Positions 49,714 to 59,400 of a DNA stretch of 64,000 nt are shown piece after piece (position 1 is the stretch's first letter; every line of letters begins with the position of its first letter). A program made the translations under genes and the position numbers. The stretch is taken from assembly GCF_002101555.1 (NCBI RefSeq), contig NZ_LQOL01000038.1:62001-126000 (forward strand), read 5' to 3'. Source of the stretch: Mycolicibacterium canariasense (GTDB taxonomy: Bacteria; Actinomycetota; Actinomycetes; Mycobacteriales; Mycobacteriaceae). Below the pieces are notes generated by a model, which worked only from the letters and a program-made list of their open reading frames with translations, had not been told where the DNA came from and did not search any database.

Positions 49714-51239
49714 CCACCATGCAATCCACCCTGCCCACCGCCGGGGAGCTGCGTGACCGGGTACGCCTGGCACTGCAGGCCATCGGCGCCGACCTCACCG
49801 AAGCACCGGCCGGCCTGCCTGCCAGCACCCCCATCACCGGCGACGTGTTGTTCACCGTCGCCGAGACCTCGGTCGCCGACGCCGGAGCCGCCATCGCCGA
49901 AGCCGCCGAGGCCTTCACCGCCTGGCGCACCACCCCGGCCCCGGTGCGCGGTCAGGTGGTGGCGCGGCTCGGCGAACTGCTCGTCGAGCACAAGGCCGAT
50001 CTGGCCACCCTGGTCACCGTCGAGGCCGGCAAGATCACCTCCGAGGCCCTCGGCGAGGTGCAGGAGATGATCGACATCTGCCAGTTCGCGGTCGGGTTGT
50101 CCCGGCAGCTGTACGGCAAGACCATCGCCTCCGAACGCCCCGGGCACCGGCTGATGGAGACCTGGCATCCGCTCGGGGTGGTCGGCGTGATCACCGCCTT
50201 CAACTTTCCGGTGGCGGTGTGGGCGTGGAACACCGCCGTCGCGCTGGTGTGCGGTGACACGGTGGTGTGGAAACCGTCCGAACTCACCCCGCTGACGGCG
50301 CTGGCATGTCAGGCGCTGGTCGAGCGCGCCGCGGTCGAGGTCGGCGCACCGCGGCAGATCTGCCGATTGATCCAGGGCGGCAGGGAGATCGGTGAGCTGC
50401 TGGTCGACGATCCGCGGGTCGCGCTGGTGAGCGCCACCGGTTCGGTGCGGATGGGTCGCGAGGTCGGCCCCCGGGTCGCGCAGCGGTTCGGCAAGGTGCT
50501 GCTGGAGCTCGGTGGCAACAACGCCGCGATCGTCACCCCGTCGGCCGATCTCGATCTGGCGTTGCGCGGCATCGTGTTCTCCGCTGCGGGCACCGCCGGG
50601 CAGCGCTGCACCACCCTGCGCCGGGTCATCGCGCACCGGTCGATCGCCGACGAGTTGATCGACCGGATCACCGCGGCCTACCGCAGCCTTCCGGTGGGTA
50701 ACCCGGCCGCCGACGGCACCCTGGTCGGCCCGCTGGTGCACGAGCGCGCCTACCGCGACATGGTGGGTGCGCTGGAACAGGCCCGCGCCGACGGTGGCGA
50801 GGTGATCGGCGGAGAGCGCGTCGATCTCGGGGAGAGCTCGTACTACGCGCGACCGGCGGTGGTGCGGATGCCCGCCCAGACCGCGGTGGTGCACGACGAG
50901 ACCTTCGCCCCCATCCTCTACGTGTTGACCTACGACACCCTCGACGAGGCGATCGAACTCAACAACGCGGTGCCGCAGGGCCTTTCCTCGGCGATCTTCA
51001 CCACCGACATCCGCGAGGCGGAACGGTTCATGGCGGCCGACGGCTCGGACTGCGGGATCGCCAACGTCAACATCGGCACCTCGGGCGCCGAGATCGGCGG
51101 CGCGTTCGGCGGCGAGAAGCAGACCGGGGGCGGTCGCGAGTCGGGTTCGGATTCGTGGAAGGCCTATATGCGCCGGGCCACCAACACCGTCAACTACTCA
51201 TCCGAGCTGCCGCTCGCCCAGGGGGTCCAGTTCGGCTGA
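49710..51239 (+). CDS. pcd: 2-aminoadipate semialdehyde dehydrogenase Pcd
   Basis: NAD(P)-dependent aldehyde dehydrogenase (piperideine-6-carboxylate dehydrogenase) that oxidises the Lat product to 2-aminoadipate. The 509-residue protein shows FNFPVAVWAWNTAVALVCGD, the Glu motif VLLELGGNNAAIV, catalytic Cys in GTAGQRCTTLRRV and VNIGTSGAEIGGAFGGEK. Matches Rv3293. ATGA overlap with hglS. Confidence 0.94.
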   Translation: MTTMQSTLPTAGELRDRVRLALQAIGADLTEAPAGLPASTPITGDVLFTVAETSVADAGAAIAEAAEAFTAWRTTPAPVRGQVVARLGELLVEHKADLATLVTVEAGKITSEALGEVQEMIDICQFAVGLSRQLYGKTIASERPGHRLMETWHPLGVVGVITAFNFPVAVWAWNTAVALVCGDTVVWKPSELTPLTALACQALVERAAVEVGAPRQICRLIQGGREIGELLVDDPRVALVSATGSVRMGREVGPRVAQRFGKVLLELGGNNAAIVTPSADLDLALRGIVFSAAGTAGQRCTTLRRVIAHRSIADELIDRITAAYRSLPVGNPAADGTLVGPLVHERAYRDMVGALEQARADGGEVIGGERVDLGESSYYARPAVVRMPAQTAVVHDETFAPILYVLTYDTLDEAIELNNAVPQGLSSAIFTTDIREAERFMAADGSDCGIANVNIGTSGAEIGGAFGGEKQTGGGRESGSDSWKAYMRRATNTVNYSSELPLAQGVQFG

Positions 51240-51266
51240 GCTCCGCTGGGCCGAACCCCCGGGTCA

Positions 51267-51294
51267 TTGCGCCCCGGACCACCAGACATAAAAT
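51267..51294 (+). promoter_or_regulatory. Putative promoter of htpG, leaderless
   Basis: TTGCGC (51267-51272), 16-nt spacer, TAAAAT (51289-51294), then 7 nt to GTG 51302. No ribosome-binding site, so a leaderless transcript is likely. Confidence 0.55.
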
Positions 51295-51301
51295 CCGCGG
51301 T

Positions 51302-53242
51302 GTGAGCGAGCAGGTCGAACACAGGGAATTCCAGGCCGAGGCACGTCAGCTTCTGCAACTGATGGTGCACTCCATCTACTCCAACAAGGACTCGTTCCTG
51401 CGGGAGTTGATCTCCAACGCCTCCGACGCGCTGGACAAGCTGCGACTGGCGGCCTACCAGGACAAGGATCTGGACGTCGACACGTCGGATCTGCACATCG
51501 ACATCGAGGTCGGGACGAGCGAAGCGACCGCAGAGGGCGCGGATCGCAGCGCGCGGACGCTGACCATCCGCGACAACGGTATCGGCATGTCCCGCGACGA
51601 GGTGGTCGACCTGATCGGCACGCTGGCCAAGTCCGGCACCGGTGAGCTGCGCCGCAAGCTGAGCGAGGCCCAGCAGGCCGGTGACGCGACCGACCTCATC
51701 GGTCAGTTCGGCATCGGGTTCTACTCGACGTTCATGGTGGCCGACTCCGTCGTCCTGCTGACCAGAAAAGCCGGCGAAACCACCGCCACCCGTTGGGAGT
51801 CCAGCGGCGACGGCACATACACCATCGCCGCCGTCGACGACGCCCCGCAGGGCACGTCGGTTACCTTGCATCTCAAGCCCGAGGACGCCGACGACGAGCT
51901 GCACGATTACACGGCGCCGTGGAAGATCCGACAGCTGGTCAAGAAGTACTCCGACTTCATCTCCTGGCCGATCCGGATGGAGGTCGAGAAGACGGTCCCC
52001 GCCACCGAGGACGGCGCCGAGCCGACCGTCACGGTCGAGACCGAGACGATCAACTCCCGCACCGCGTTGTGGGCCAAGCCCAAGAGCGAGGTCTCCGACG
52101 AGGAGTACCAAGAGTTCTACCGGCACATCGCACACGCCTGGGATGAGCCGCTCGAGGTCATCACGATGAAGGCCGAGGGCACCTTCGAATACCAAGCGCT
52201 ACTGTTCATCCCCTCGCAGGCGCCGTTCGATCTGTTCAACCGCGACGGGCGCACCGGTGTGCAGCTCTATGTCAAACGCGTCTTCATCATGGGTGACTGC
52301 GACGAGCTGATGCCCGAATACCTGAGGTTCGTCAAGGGTGTCGTCGACGCGCAGGACATGTCGCTCAACGTATCCCGCGAGATCCTGCAGCAGGACCGCC
52401 AGATCAAGGTGATCCGGCGCAGCCTCACCAAGAAGGTGCTGGCGGCGATCAAGGACCTGCAGACCAACCGTCCCGACGATTACGCGACCTTCTGGACGCA
52501 GTTCGGCCGGGCCTTCAAGGAGGGTCTGCTCTCCGATACCGACAACCGCGACACTGTGCTGGCGTTGTCGTCGTTCGCCTCGACGTTCTCCGAGGATGTT
52601 CCGACCACCCTGGCCGACTACGTCGGGCGGATGAAGGAAGACCAGGAGCAGATCTTCTACGCGACCGGCGAATCGCGCCAACTGCTGGAGCACTCACCGC
52701 ATCTGGAGGCGTTCAAGGCCAAGGGCTACGAGGTGCTGCTGCTCACCGACCCGGTCGACGAGGTATGGGTCGAAACGGTCCCCGAATTCGAGGGCAAGAA
52801 GCTGCAGTCGGTGGCCAAGGGCGAAGTCGATCTGGGCGCCAAGGACGGCTCGGATGCGGACTCGGAGCACCCGGACTTCGCGGATCTGCTGACGTGGCTG
52901 CAACAGACGCTCGACGAGCACGTCAAGGAGGTGCGACTGTCGACGCGGCTGACATCGTCGCCCGCCTGCCTGATCACCGACACCTTCGGCATCACGCCGC
53001 AGTTGGTGCGCATGTACCGTGCGTCCGGACAGGACGTGCCCGTCGGCAAGCGCATCTTGGAGCTCAACCCCGATCATCCACTGGTCACCGGAATGCGCCA
53101 GGCTCTCGCAGACTCCGCCGAGGGGCTCGGCGATGCCGCCGAGTTGCTCTACGGCACAGCGCTTCTCGCCGAGGGTGGCTCGCTCGACGATCCGGCCCGC
53201 TTCGCGAGTATCCTCGCCGACCGGCTGGCCAAGACCTTCTAG
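51302..53242 (+). CDS. htpG: Chaperone protein HtpG (Hsp90)
   Basis: ATP-dependent chaperone of 646 residues. N-terminal GHKL domain: FLRELISNASDALDKLRLAA, DNGIGMSRDEVVDLIGTLAK and LIGQFGIGFYSTFMVAD. Middle domain with RVFIMGDCDELMPEYLRFVK and NVSREILQQDRQIKVIRRSL; C-terminal dimer domain. GTG 51302 starts the conserved EQVEHREFQAEARQLL. An extra segment of about 15 residues (VGTSEATAEGADRSARTL) contains the GAGCGAAGCGA DNA motif also found in the hldE repeat. In M. tuberculosis htpG lies elsewhere. Confidence 0.95.
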   Translation: MSEQVEHREFQAEARQLLQLMVHSIYSNKDSFLRELISNASDALDKLRLAAYQDKDLDVDTSDLHIDIEVGTSEATAEGADRSARTLTIRDNGIGMSRDEVVDLIGTLAKSGTGELRRKLSEAQQAGDATDLIGQFGIGFYSTFMVADSVVLLTRKAGETTATRWESSGDGTYTIAAVDDAPQGTSVTLHLKPEDADDELHDYTAPWKIRQLVKKYSDFISWPIRMEVEKTVPATEDGAEPTVTVETETINSRTALWAKPKSEVSDEEYQEFYRHIAHAWDEPLEVITMKAEGTFEYQALLFIPSQAPFDLFNRDGRTGVQLYVKRVFIMGDCDELMPEYLRFVKGVVDAQDMSLNVSREILQQDRQIKVIRRSLTKKVLAAIKDLQTNRPDDYATFWTQFGRAFKEGLLSDTDNRDTVLALSSFASTFSEDVPTTLADYVGRMKEDQEQIFYATGESRQLLEHSPHLEAFKAKGYEVLLLTDPVDEVWVETVPEFEGKKLQSVAKGEVDLGAKDGSDADSEHPDFADLLTWLQQTLDEHVKEVRLSTRLTSSPACLITDTFGITPQLVRMYRASGQDVPVGKRILELNPDHPLVTGMRQALADSAEGLGDAAELLYGTALLAEGGSLDDPARFASILADRLAKTF

Positions 53243-53304
53243 CCGTCCGCCGCGGGCGACCGCCGCGGGATCACTGTGGAGTTGTCAAGGTGCGTCCGAC
53301 GCGG

Positions 53305-54636
53305 TTATGCGGCGGCCGGCAAGTGGGTCATGGTTCGCCGGGCGTGCGAGCGCAGATGCGGCGGTTCGGGACCCGCCGGATCACGGGGCGGGATGAACCA
53401 AGGGTGACGGTCCGCGCCCAGGTACACCTGCCAGTCGCTGTGGTGGATCACGGTGTGGTGCCGACGACAGAACAGCACGCCGTTGTCGAGGCTGGTGATC
53501 CCGCCGAGCACCCACGGCGTGATGTGGTGGGCGTCGCACCACGACACCGGCCTTCCGCAGCCGGGGAACGCGCAACCACCATCGCGAACGGCCAGCCCTT
53601 TGCGAAGCGCGGGAGTGAACAGCCGTTCACTGCGCCCCACGTCCAGCGGCACACCGGCGCCGTCGATGGTCACCGAGGTCCGGGTGCAGTCGCAGGAAAT
53701 CAGCTCGGCGGTCACGGGGCTGACCGGGCCACCGAATCCGAGGTCGTCCACCCGATCACCCCGCGACGCCGCCGGTTGCGAGGGGGCGGAACGGATCAGG
53801 GTGACGTGCGGCAGTACGCCACCGGACATCGGGCGCGCCGAGTGCGACAGGTAGGTGCGCAGCAGCTGCCCGAATGCGTCGGCGCGCCGCCGATCCGCCG
53901 GGCGGGGATCCGGGGATCCGTCCGGCAGCGGCACCGGCCGGCACAGCGGATCCAGCGCGGCGCACAGTTCCTCGCCCGTGAGGATGTCGAGGTCGAGTGT
54001 GGCGCTCAATCGGCCGTCGTCGTTGTGCGCCAACGTCATCTCGTTGAGGTCGGCGTTCTCAGCGACCGGTACCGTGCCCTGCTCGGCGGGAAGCGCCGCG
54101 GCGCGATCGATGGCGATGGCACGGGCCTTCTTCGCCACGTCTGCGGGGGTGGCCTGAACCATCAGCTTCCGCACAACCCCCGCACGATCCTCCTCCGACA
54201 GCGGGGTCCGCTTGTCGATGTGGACGATCCCGCGCCCCACGGCGTCGGCGAACTCGATACCGATCCCGCCGAGGCGCTGGGCCGCGGTGAGGGCGGGCAG
54301 GGCGTGCGCTGCGCGGCCGACCCGTCCGGCGCGTTGTGCTGCTGCAGGGGCCATGCCGAGGGCGGTCAGCAGATCAGTCGCCGAACGCAGGTGCCGTCGC
54401 GCCGGGATTCCGAGCCGCTCGGCCGCTGCGGTAGCGGACGAGATGACATGGTCGAGCAGGTTCCGGGCGGCGACCGCTGCCGCCAACACCGTCAGTAGCG
54501 GTTCGTCATCAACCACCCGCCGGGGACGGTGCAATAGATGGAACAACGTGCGCTGAGCCTCGTCGTCCGGGGTGGGGGTCATCGCGAGATCGTTGATCAA
54601 CGCATCCACAAAAGTGTCGACATCGGCAGCGTCCAT
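53305..54636 (-). CDS. DUF222/HNH endonuclease protein (13E12 repeat family)
   Basis: A 443-residue member of the mycobacterial 13E12 family. The long N-terminal DUF222 region (about 30-330) is followed by an HNH nuclease domain: CAFPGCGRPVSWCDAHHITP, WVLGG and LFCRRHHTVIHHSDWQVYLG, with the two zinc Cys pairs and HNH histidines intact. These genes are multi-copy and thought to be mobile. A LexA-type SOS box lies 150 bp upstream, as known for several 13E12 genes. Confidence 0.9.
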   Translation of the reverse strand: MDAADVDTFVDALINDLAMTPTPDDEAQRTLFHLLHRPRRVVDDEPLLTVLAAAVAARNLLDHVISSATAAAERLGIPARRHLRSATDLLTALGMAPAAAQRAGRVGRAAHALPALTAAQRLGGIGIEFADAVGRGIVHIDKRTPLSEEDRAGVVRKLMVQATPADVAKKARAIAIDRAAALPAEQGTVPVAENADLNEMTLAHNDDGRLSATLDLDILTGEELCAALDPLCRPVPLPDGSPDPRPADRRRADAFGQLLRTYLSHSARPMSGGVLPHVTLIRSAPSQPAASRGDRVDDLGFGGPVSPVTAELISCDCTRTSVTIDGAGVPLDVGRSERLFTPALRKGLAVRDGGCAFPGCGRPVSWCDAHHITPWVLGGITSLDNGVLFCRRHHTVIHHSDWQVYLGADRHPWFIPPRDPAGPEPPHLRSHARRTMTHLPAAA

Positions 54637-54788
54637 GCCGGGAGCCTTTCGAATACCTATAGACAGGAATACATTTCAGGCATCAGCTAGGCACATTGGT
54701 TCGAACAGTCCTCGAGAAGGACCGTCGCACCCTCGGCGACCGTCAGTCGCGGCAAAGCCCGTGAGTGTCGACCACGGGCGACCATTTT

Positions 54789-54804
54789 TCGAACGTATGT
54801 TCCA
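54789..54804. promoter_or_regulatory. LexA (SOS) box upstream of the DUF222/HNH gene
   Basis: TCGAAC-GTAT-GTTCCA matches the mycobacterial LexA box TCGAAC-N4-GTTCGA with one mismatch. It lies 153 bp upstream of the HNH gene and 102 bp upstream of the SDR gene on the other strand; which gene it controls is open. Confidence 0.65.
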
Positions 54805-54905
54805 CCATACTCCTGTCGGGGATCGGGCGCAAGGGCGCTGCCGCACGCCTGTCCGGCTCAGAACCGGGTGCACCTGAACACCCGTTCGTACGGTAGACAG
54901 ATCCC

Positions 54906-55703
54906 ATGCGGATCGAGGGCAGCGTTGCCGTCATCACCGGAGCGGGCTCGGGTATCGGACGGGCGCTGGCCCAGGCGTTCGCCGGGGCCGGGGCATCGGT
55001 GGTGGCCGGCGATCTCGACGGTGAGGCCGCCACCGCGACCGCCGACGGGATCGGTGACCGGGCCGTCGGCCTGCATGCCGACGCCGCGTCGGTCGAGGGC
55101 ATCGCCGCGCTGATCGACAGCGCGCGGGCGTCCTTCGGGCCCGTCGACATCTACGTCGCCAACGCCGGTGTGATCGGCGCGCCCGGACTGGGCGGCGAAA
55201 CCGACTGGGACCGCATCCTGGCGGTGAACCTGCGCGCACACATCCGCGCTGCCGATGCTCTGGTCCCCGGGTGGTTACGGCGCGGCCGTGGGCATTTCGT
55301 CAGCATCGCCTCGGCCGCCGGGCTACTCACCCAGGTCGGTGCGGCCGGGTACGCCGTCACCAAACACGCCGCCGTCGGGTTCGCCGAATGGTTGGCCATC
55401 ACCTACGGCGACAACGGGATCGGTGTCACCTGCGTATGCCCGATGGGCGTCGCCACGCCCCTGCTCGACGACATCACGGACTCGGCCGATGCGGCCACCC
55501 GGGTTGCCGGTGCCGCGGTCACCACCGCCGGTGAGGTGCTCACCGCCGAGCAGGTGGCCGCCGCGACGCTGTCCGGGGTGCGCGACGACCGGTTCCTGGT
55601 GCTGCCGCACCCGGCGGTGCTGGACATGTACCGGGGCAAGGGCACCGACTATGAGCGCTGGATCGCCGGAATGCGCCGGTATCAGCGCTCGCTGGGCGGG
55701 TGA
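54906..55703 (+). CDS. Short-chain dehydrogenase/reductase
   Basis: A 265-residue classical SDR: AVITGAGSGIGRALAQAFAG, VANAGVIGAPG, SIASAAGLLTQVGAAGYAVT with catalytic Ser, Tyr and then Lys in TKHAAV. Substrate unknown. TAGACA (54894-54899) lies 6 nt before ATG 54906 without a ribosome-binding site, suggesting a leaderless mRNA. A TetR regulator follows after 55 nt and may control it. Confidence 0.87.
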   Translation: MRIEGSVAVITGAGSGIGRALAQAFAGAGASVVAGDLDGEAATATADGIGDRAVGLHADAASVEGIAALIDSARASFGPVDIYVANAGVIGAPGLGGETDWDRILAVNLRAHIRAADALVPGWLRRGRGHFVSIASAAGLLTQVGAAGYAVTKHAAVGFAEWLAITYGDNGIGVTCVCPMGVATPLLDDITDSADAATRVAGAAVTTAGEVLTAEQVAAATLSGVRDDRFLVLPHPAVLDMYRGKGTDYERWIAGMRRYQRSLGG

Positions 55704-55758
55704 GGCGCGGGCGCGCGTCACCCTGCGCTGTTGGACACGTGCCCATTACCATTCCCGC

Positions 55759-56409
55759 ATGGGTGCCTCACGGCGACGCCTGTCCCCCGACGACCGGCGG
55801 ACCGAGCTGCTGACTCTCGGCGCCGAGGTGTTCGGACAGCGGCCCTACGACGAGGTCCGCGTCGACGAGATCGCCGAACGGGCCGGGATCTCCCGCGCGC
55901 TGATGTACCACTACTTCCCGGACAAACGCGCCTTCTTCGCCGCGGTGGTCCGCAATGAAAGCGAGCGCCTGTTCGAGGCCACCAACAACGCGCCCGAACC
56001 CGGACAGAGCCTGTTCGACCAGCTGCGCGCCGGAGTGCTGGCCTACCTGCGTTACGACGAGGAGCATCCGCACGGCGCCTGGGCGGCGTACATGGGCATG
56101 GGCCGGTCCGACCCGGTGCTGCGCGGCATCGACGAACTGGACAACGACCGGCAGGCCGACCGCATCATCACCGCGATCACCGGCGCGGCCGGCGACGCAC
56201 CCACCCCCGAACTGGCCCGCGATCTGCGCGTCACGGTCTACGGCTGGCTGGCGTTCACCTTCGAGTTCTGCCGCCAGCGCGTGCTCGACCCGACGCTGGG
56301 CGGCGAGTTCGTCGCCGACACGTGCGCGCACGCCCTGCTCGACGCCATCGGCCGGGTGCCCGGCATCCCCGCCGCGCTGGCCGCCGCCGTGGCACCGGCA
56401 GCCCGCTGA
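55759..56409 (+). CDS. TetR-family transcriptional regulator
   Basis: A 216-residue TetR repressor: LLTLGAEVFGQRPYDEVRVD, HTH EIAERAGISRALMYHYFPDK and RAFFAAVVRNESERLFEATN, followed by an all-helical ligand domain. It sits between an SDR gene and lhr. TACCAT (55747-55752) 6 nt before the ATG could be the -10 of a leaderless transcript. M. tuberculosis has a TetR gene (Rv3295) in the same place before lhr. Confidence 0.9.
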   Translation: MGASRRRLSPDDRRTELLTLGAEVFGQRPYDEVRVDEIAERAGISRALMYHYFPDKRAFFAAVVRNESERLFEATNNAPEPGQSLFDQLRAGVLAYLRYDEEHPHGAWAAYMGMGRSDPVLRGIDELDNDRQADRIITAITGAAGDAPTPELARDLRVTVYGWLAFTFEFCRQRVLDPTLGGEFVADTCAHALLDAIGRVPGIPAALAAAVAPAAR

Positions 56410-56466
56410 CAAGCGAGTTCGCTGCGGAATCGCCGACTTGTCGGACCCACCCGGCACTATGAACGC

Positions 56467-59400
56467 ATGGCCACACCCGATCCACTCGGCCGGTTCAGCG
56501 AGCTGACCCGGCAGTGGTTCACGGGCACCTTCCCCGCGCCCACCGCCGCGCAGGCGCAGGCCTGGGCGGCCATCGCCGACGGTCGGCACACGCTGGTCAT
56601 CGCGCCCACCGGGTCGGGTAAGACGCTGGCGGCGTTCCTGTGGGCCATCGACGGCCTGGCCCGCGGTGTGCCCGGTCCCGGCACCAAGGTGCTCTACGTG
56701 TCTCCACTGAAGGCCCTGGCCGTCGACGTCGAGCGCAACCTGCGCACCCCGCTCACCGGGATCGCCCGGGTGGCCGAACGTCTCGGTGCGCCGGCCCCGG
56801 ACATCACCGTCGGCGTGCGGTCCGGGGACACCACACCGCAGCAGCGTCGCGCGCTGATCACCACACCGCCCGACGTGCTGATCACCACCCCCGAGTCGCT
56901 GTTCTTGATGTTGACGTCGTCGGCCCGCGACACGTTGGCCACCGTGCACACCGTGATCGTCGACGAGGTGCACGCCGTTGCGGGCACCAAACGTGGTGCG
57001 CACCTGGCGCTTTCGCTGGAGCGGCTGGACGCGCTGCTGGATGCGCCCGCGCAGCGGATCGGATTGTCGGCGACGGTGCGCCCGGCCGAGGAGGTGGCGC
57101 GGTTCTTGGCCGGCGCCGGTCCGACCACCATCGTCGCCCCGCCCGCCGAGAAGACCTTCGACCTCAAGGTTCAGGTGCCCGTGCCGGACATGGCGAACCT
57201 GGCCGACAACTCGATCTGGCCGGATGTCGAGGAACGCATCGTCGACCTGATCGAAGCGCATCGATCGTCGATCGTGTTCGCGAACTCCCGGCGGCTGGCC
57301 GAACGGCTCACCTCACGGCTCAACGAGATTCATGCCGAGCGCACCGGCATCGAGCTGCCCGCGGCCCACAATCCGAAGGTGGGTGGCGGGGCACCCGCCC
57401 AACTGATGGCCAGCGGCCAGAGCCACGGCGCGCCCACCCTGCTGGCGCGCGCCCACCACGGCTCGGTGAGCAAGGAACAGCGTGCCGCGGTGGAGGACGA
57501 CCTCAAGAGCGGACGCCTGCGGGCCGTCGTCGCCACCTCCAGCCTGGAGCTGGGTATCGACATGGGCGCGGTCGATCTGGTGATCCAGGTGTCGGCGCCG
57601 CCGTCGGTGGCCAGCGGGCTGCAGCGCATCGGCCGGGCCGGCCACCAGGTCGGCGAGATCTCGCAGGGCGTGCTGTTCCCCAACCATCGCACCGATCTGA
57701 TCGACTGCGCGGTCACGGTGCGCCGCATGCAGGCCGGCGAGATCGAAACCATGGCGGTACCGGCCAATCCGCTCGACATCCTGGCCCAACACACGGTGGC
57801 CGCGGCCGCGCTGGAGCCGCTGGATGCCGACGCCTGGTTCGACACTGTCCGGCGCAGCGCGCCGTTCGCGACGCTGCCGCGCAGCGCGTTCGAGGCCACG
57901 CTGGACCTGCTGTCCGGGAAGTATCCGTCCACCGAATTCGCCGAGCTGCGTCCCCGCCTGGTGTACGACCGGGATCACGGCAGCCTCACCGCACGGCCAG
58001 GTGCGCAGCGGTTGGCCGTCACCTCCGGCGGGTCGATACCCGACCGCGGCATGTTCACCGTCTACCTGGCCACCGAAAAGCCTTCGCGGGTAGGCGAACT
58101 CGATGAGGAGATGGTCTACGAGTCGCGTCCCGGTGATGTGATCTCACTGGGCGCGACCAGTTGGCGGATCACCGAGATCACCCATGACCGGGTGATGGTG
58201 CTGCCCGCCCCCGGGCAGCCCGCCCGGCTGCCGTTCTGGCGCGGGGACAGCGTGGGCCGCCCCGCCGAACTGGGTGCCGCGGTGGGCAGGTTCACCGGCG
58301 AGCTGGCGGCCCTGGGACGCGAGGACTTCGAGGCGCGCTGCCGGGAAACGGGTTTCGACGATTTCGCCACCGACAACCTGTGGCAGCTGCTCGACGAGCA
58401 GCGCCAGGCCACCGGGGTGGTGCCCACCGACGCCACCCTGGTGGTGGAGCGCTTCCACGATGAGTTGGGCGACTGGCGGATCATCCTGCATTCCCCCTAC
58501 GGGTTGCGGGTGCACGGCCCCCTGGCGCTGGCGGTGTCGCGGCGGCTGCACGAGCGGTACGGGATCGACGAGAAACCGACCGCCTCCGACGACGGCATCA
58601 TCGTGCGACTCCCCGACACCGACGAAAAGCCGCCCGGGCCCGATATTTTCGTGTTCGACGCCGACGAGATCGAGCCCATCGTCACCGCCGAGGTGGGCGG
58701 GTCGGCATTGTTCGCCTCCCGTTTCCGCGAGTGCGCGGCGCGGGCGCTGCTGCTGCCGCGGCGCCACCCCGGCAAGCGGTCACCGCTGTGGCATCAACGC
58801 CAGCGCGCCGCGCAGCTGCTCGATATCGCGCGCAAGTACCCGGACTTCCCCATCGTGCTGGAGACGGTGCGGGAATGCCTGCAGGACGTCTATGACGTGC
58901 CGGCGTTGACCGATCTGATGAGCCGGATCGCCCAGCGCCGGGTGCGGCTGGTGGACGTGGAGACCACCACGCCGTCCCCGTTCGCCGCGTCGGTGCTGTT
59001 CGGCTACGTGGGTGCCTTCATGTACGAGGGCGACAGCCCGCTGGCCGAGCGCCGGGCCGCGGCCCTGTCCCTGGACAGTGTGCTGCTGGCCGAACTGCTG
59101 GGCCGGGTGGAGCTGCGCGATCTGCTGGACCCCGAGGTCACCGCGGCCACCACCCGGCAGTTGCAGCACCTCGACCCCGAACGGCACGCCCGCGATGCCG
59201 AGGGCGTCGCCGACCTGTTGCGACTGCTCGGCCCGCTGACCGAGGACGAACTGAAAGCCCGGTGCGCGGCCGAGGACATCGGTGGCTGGCTGGAGGGGCT
59301 GCGCACCGCACGGCGGGCGCTGACAGTGTCGTTCGCCGGGGCAACCTGGTGGGCGTCGATCGAGGACATCGGCCTGTTGCGCGACGGTGTCGGGGTGGCG

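Noticed and set aside
54690-54720. tRNA-like GGTTCGAAC stretch
   Set aside because: No acceptor stem, anticodon arm or CCA partner can be drawn around it. A partial LexA-like half-site is also too weak to report.
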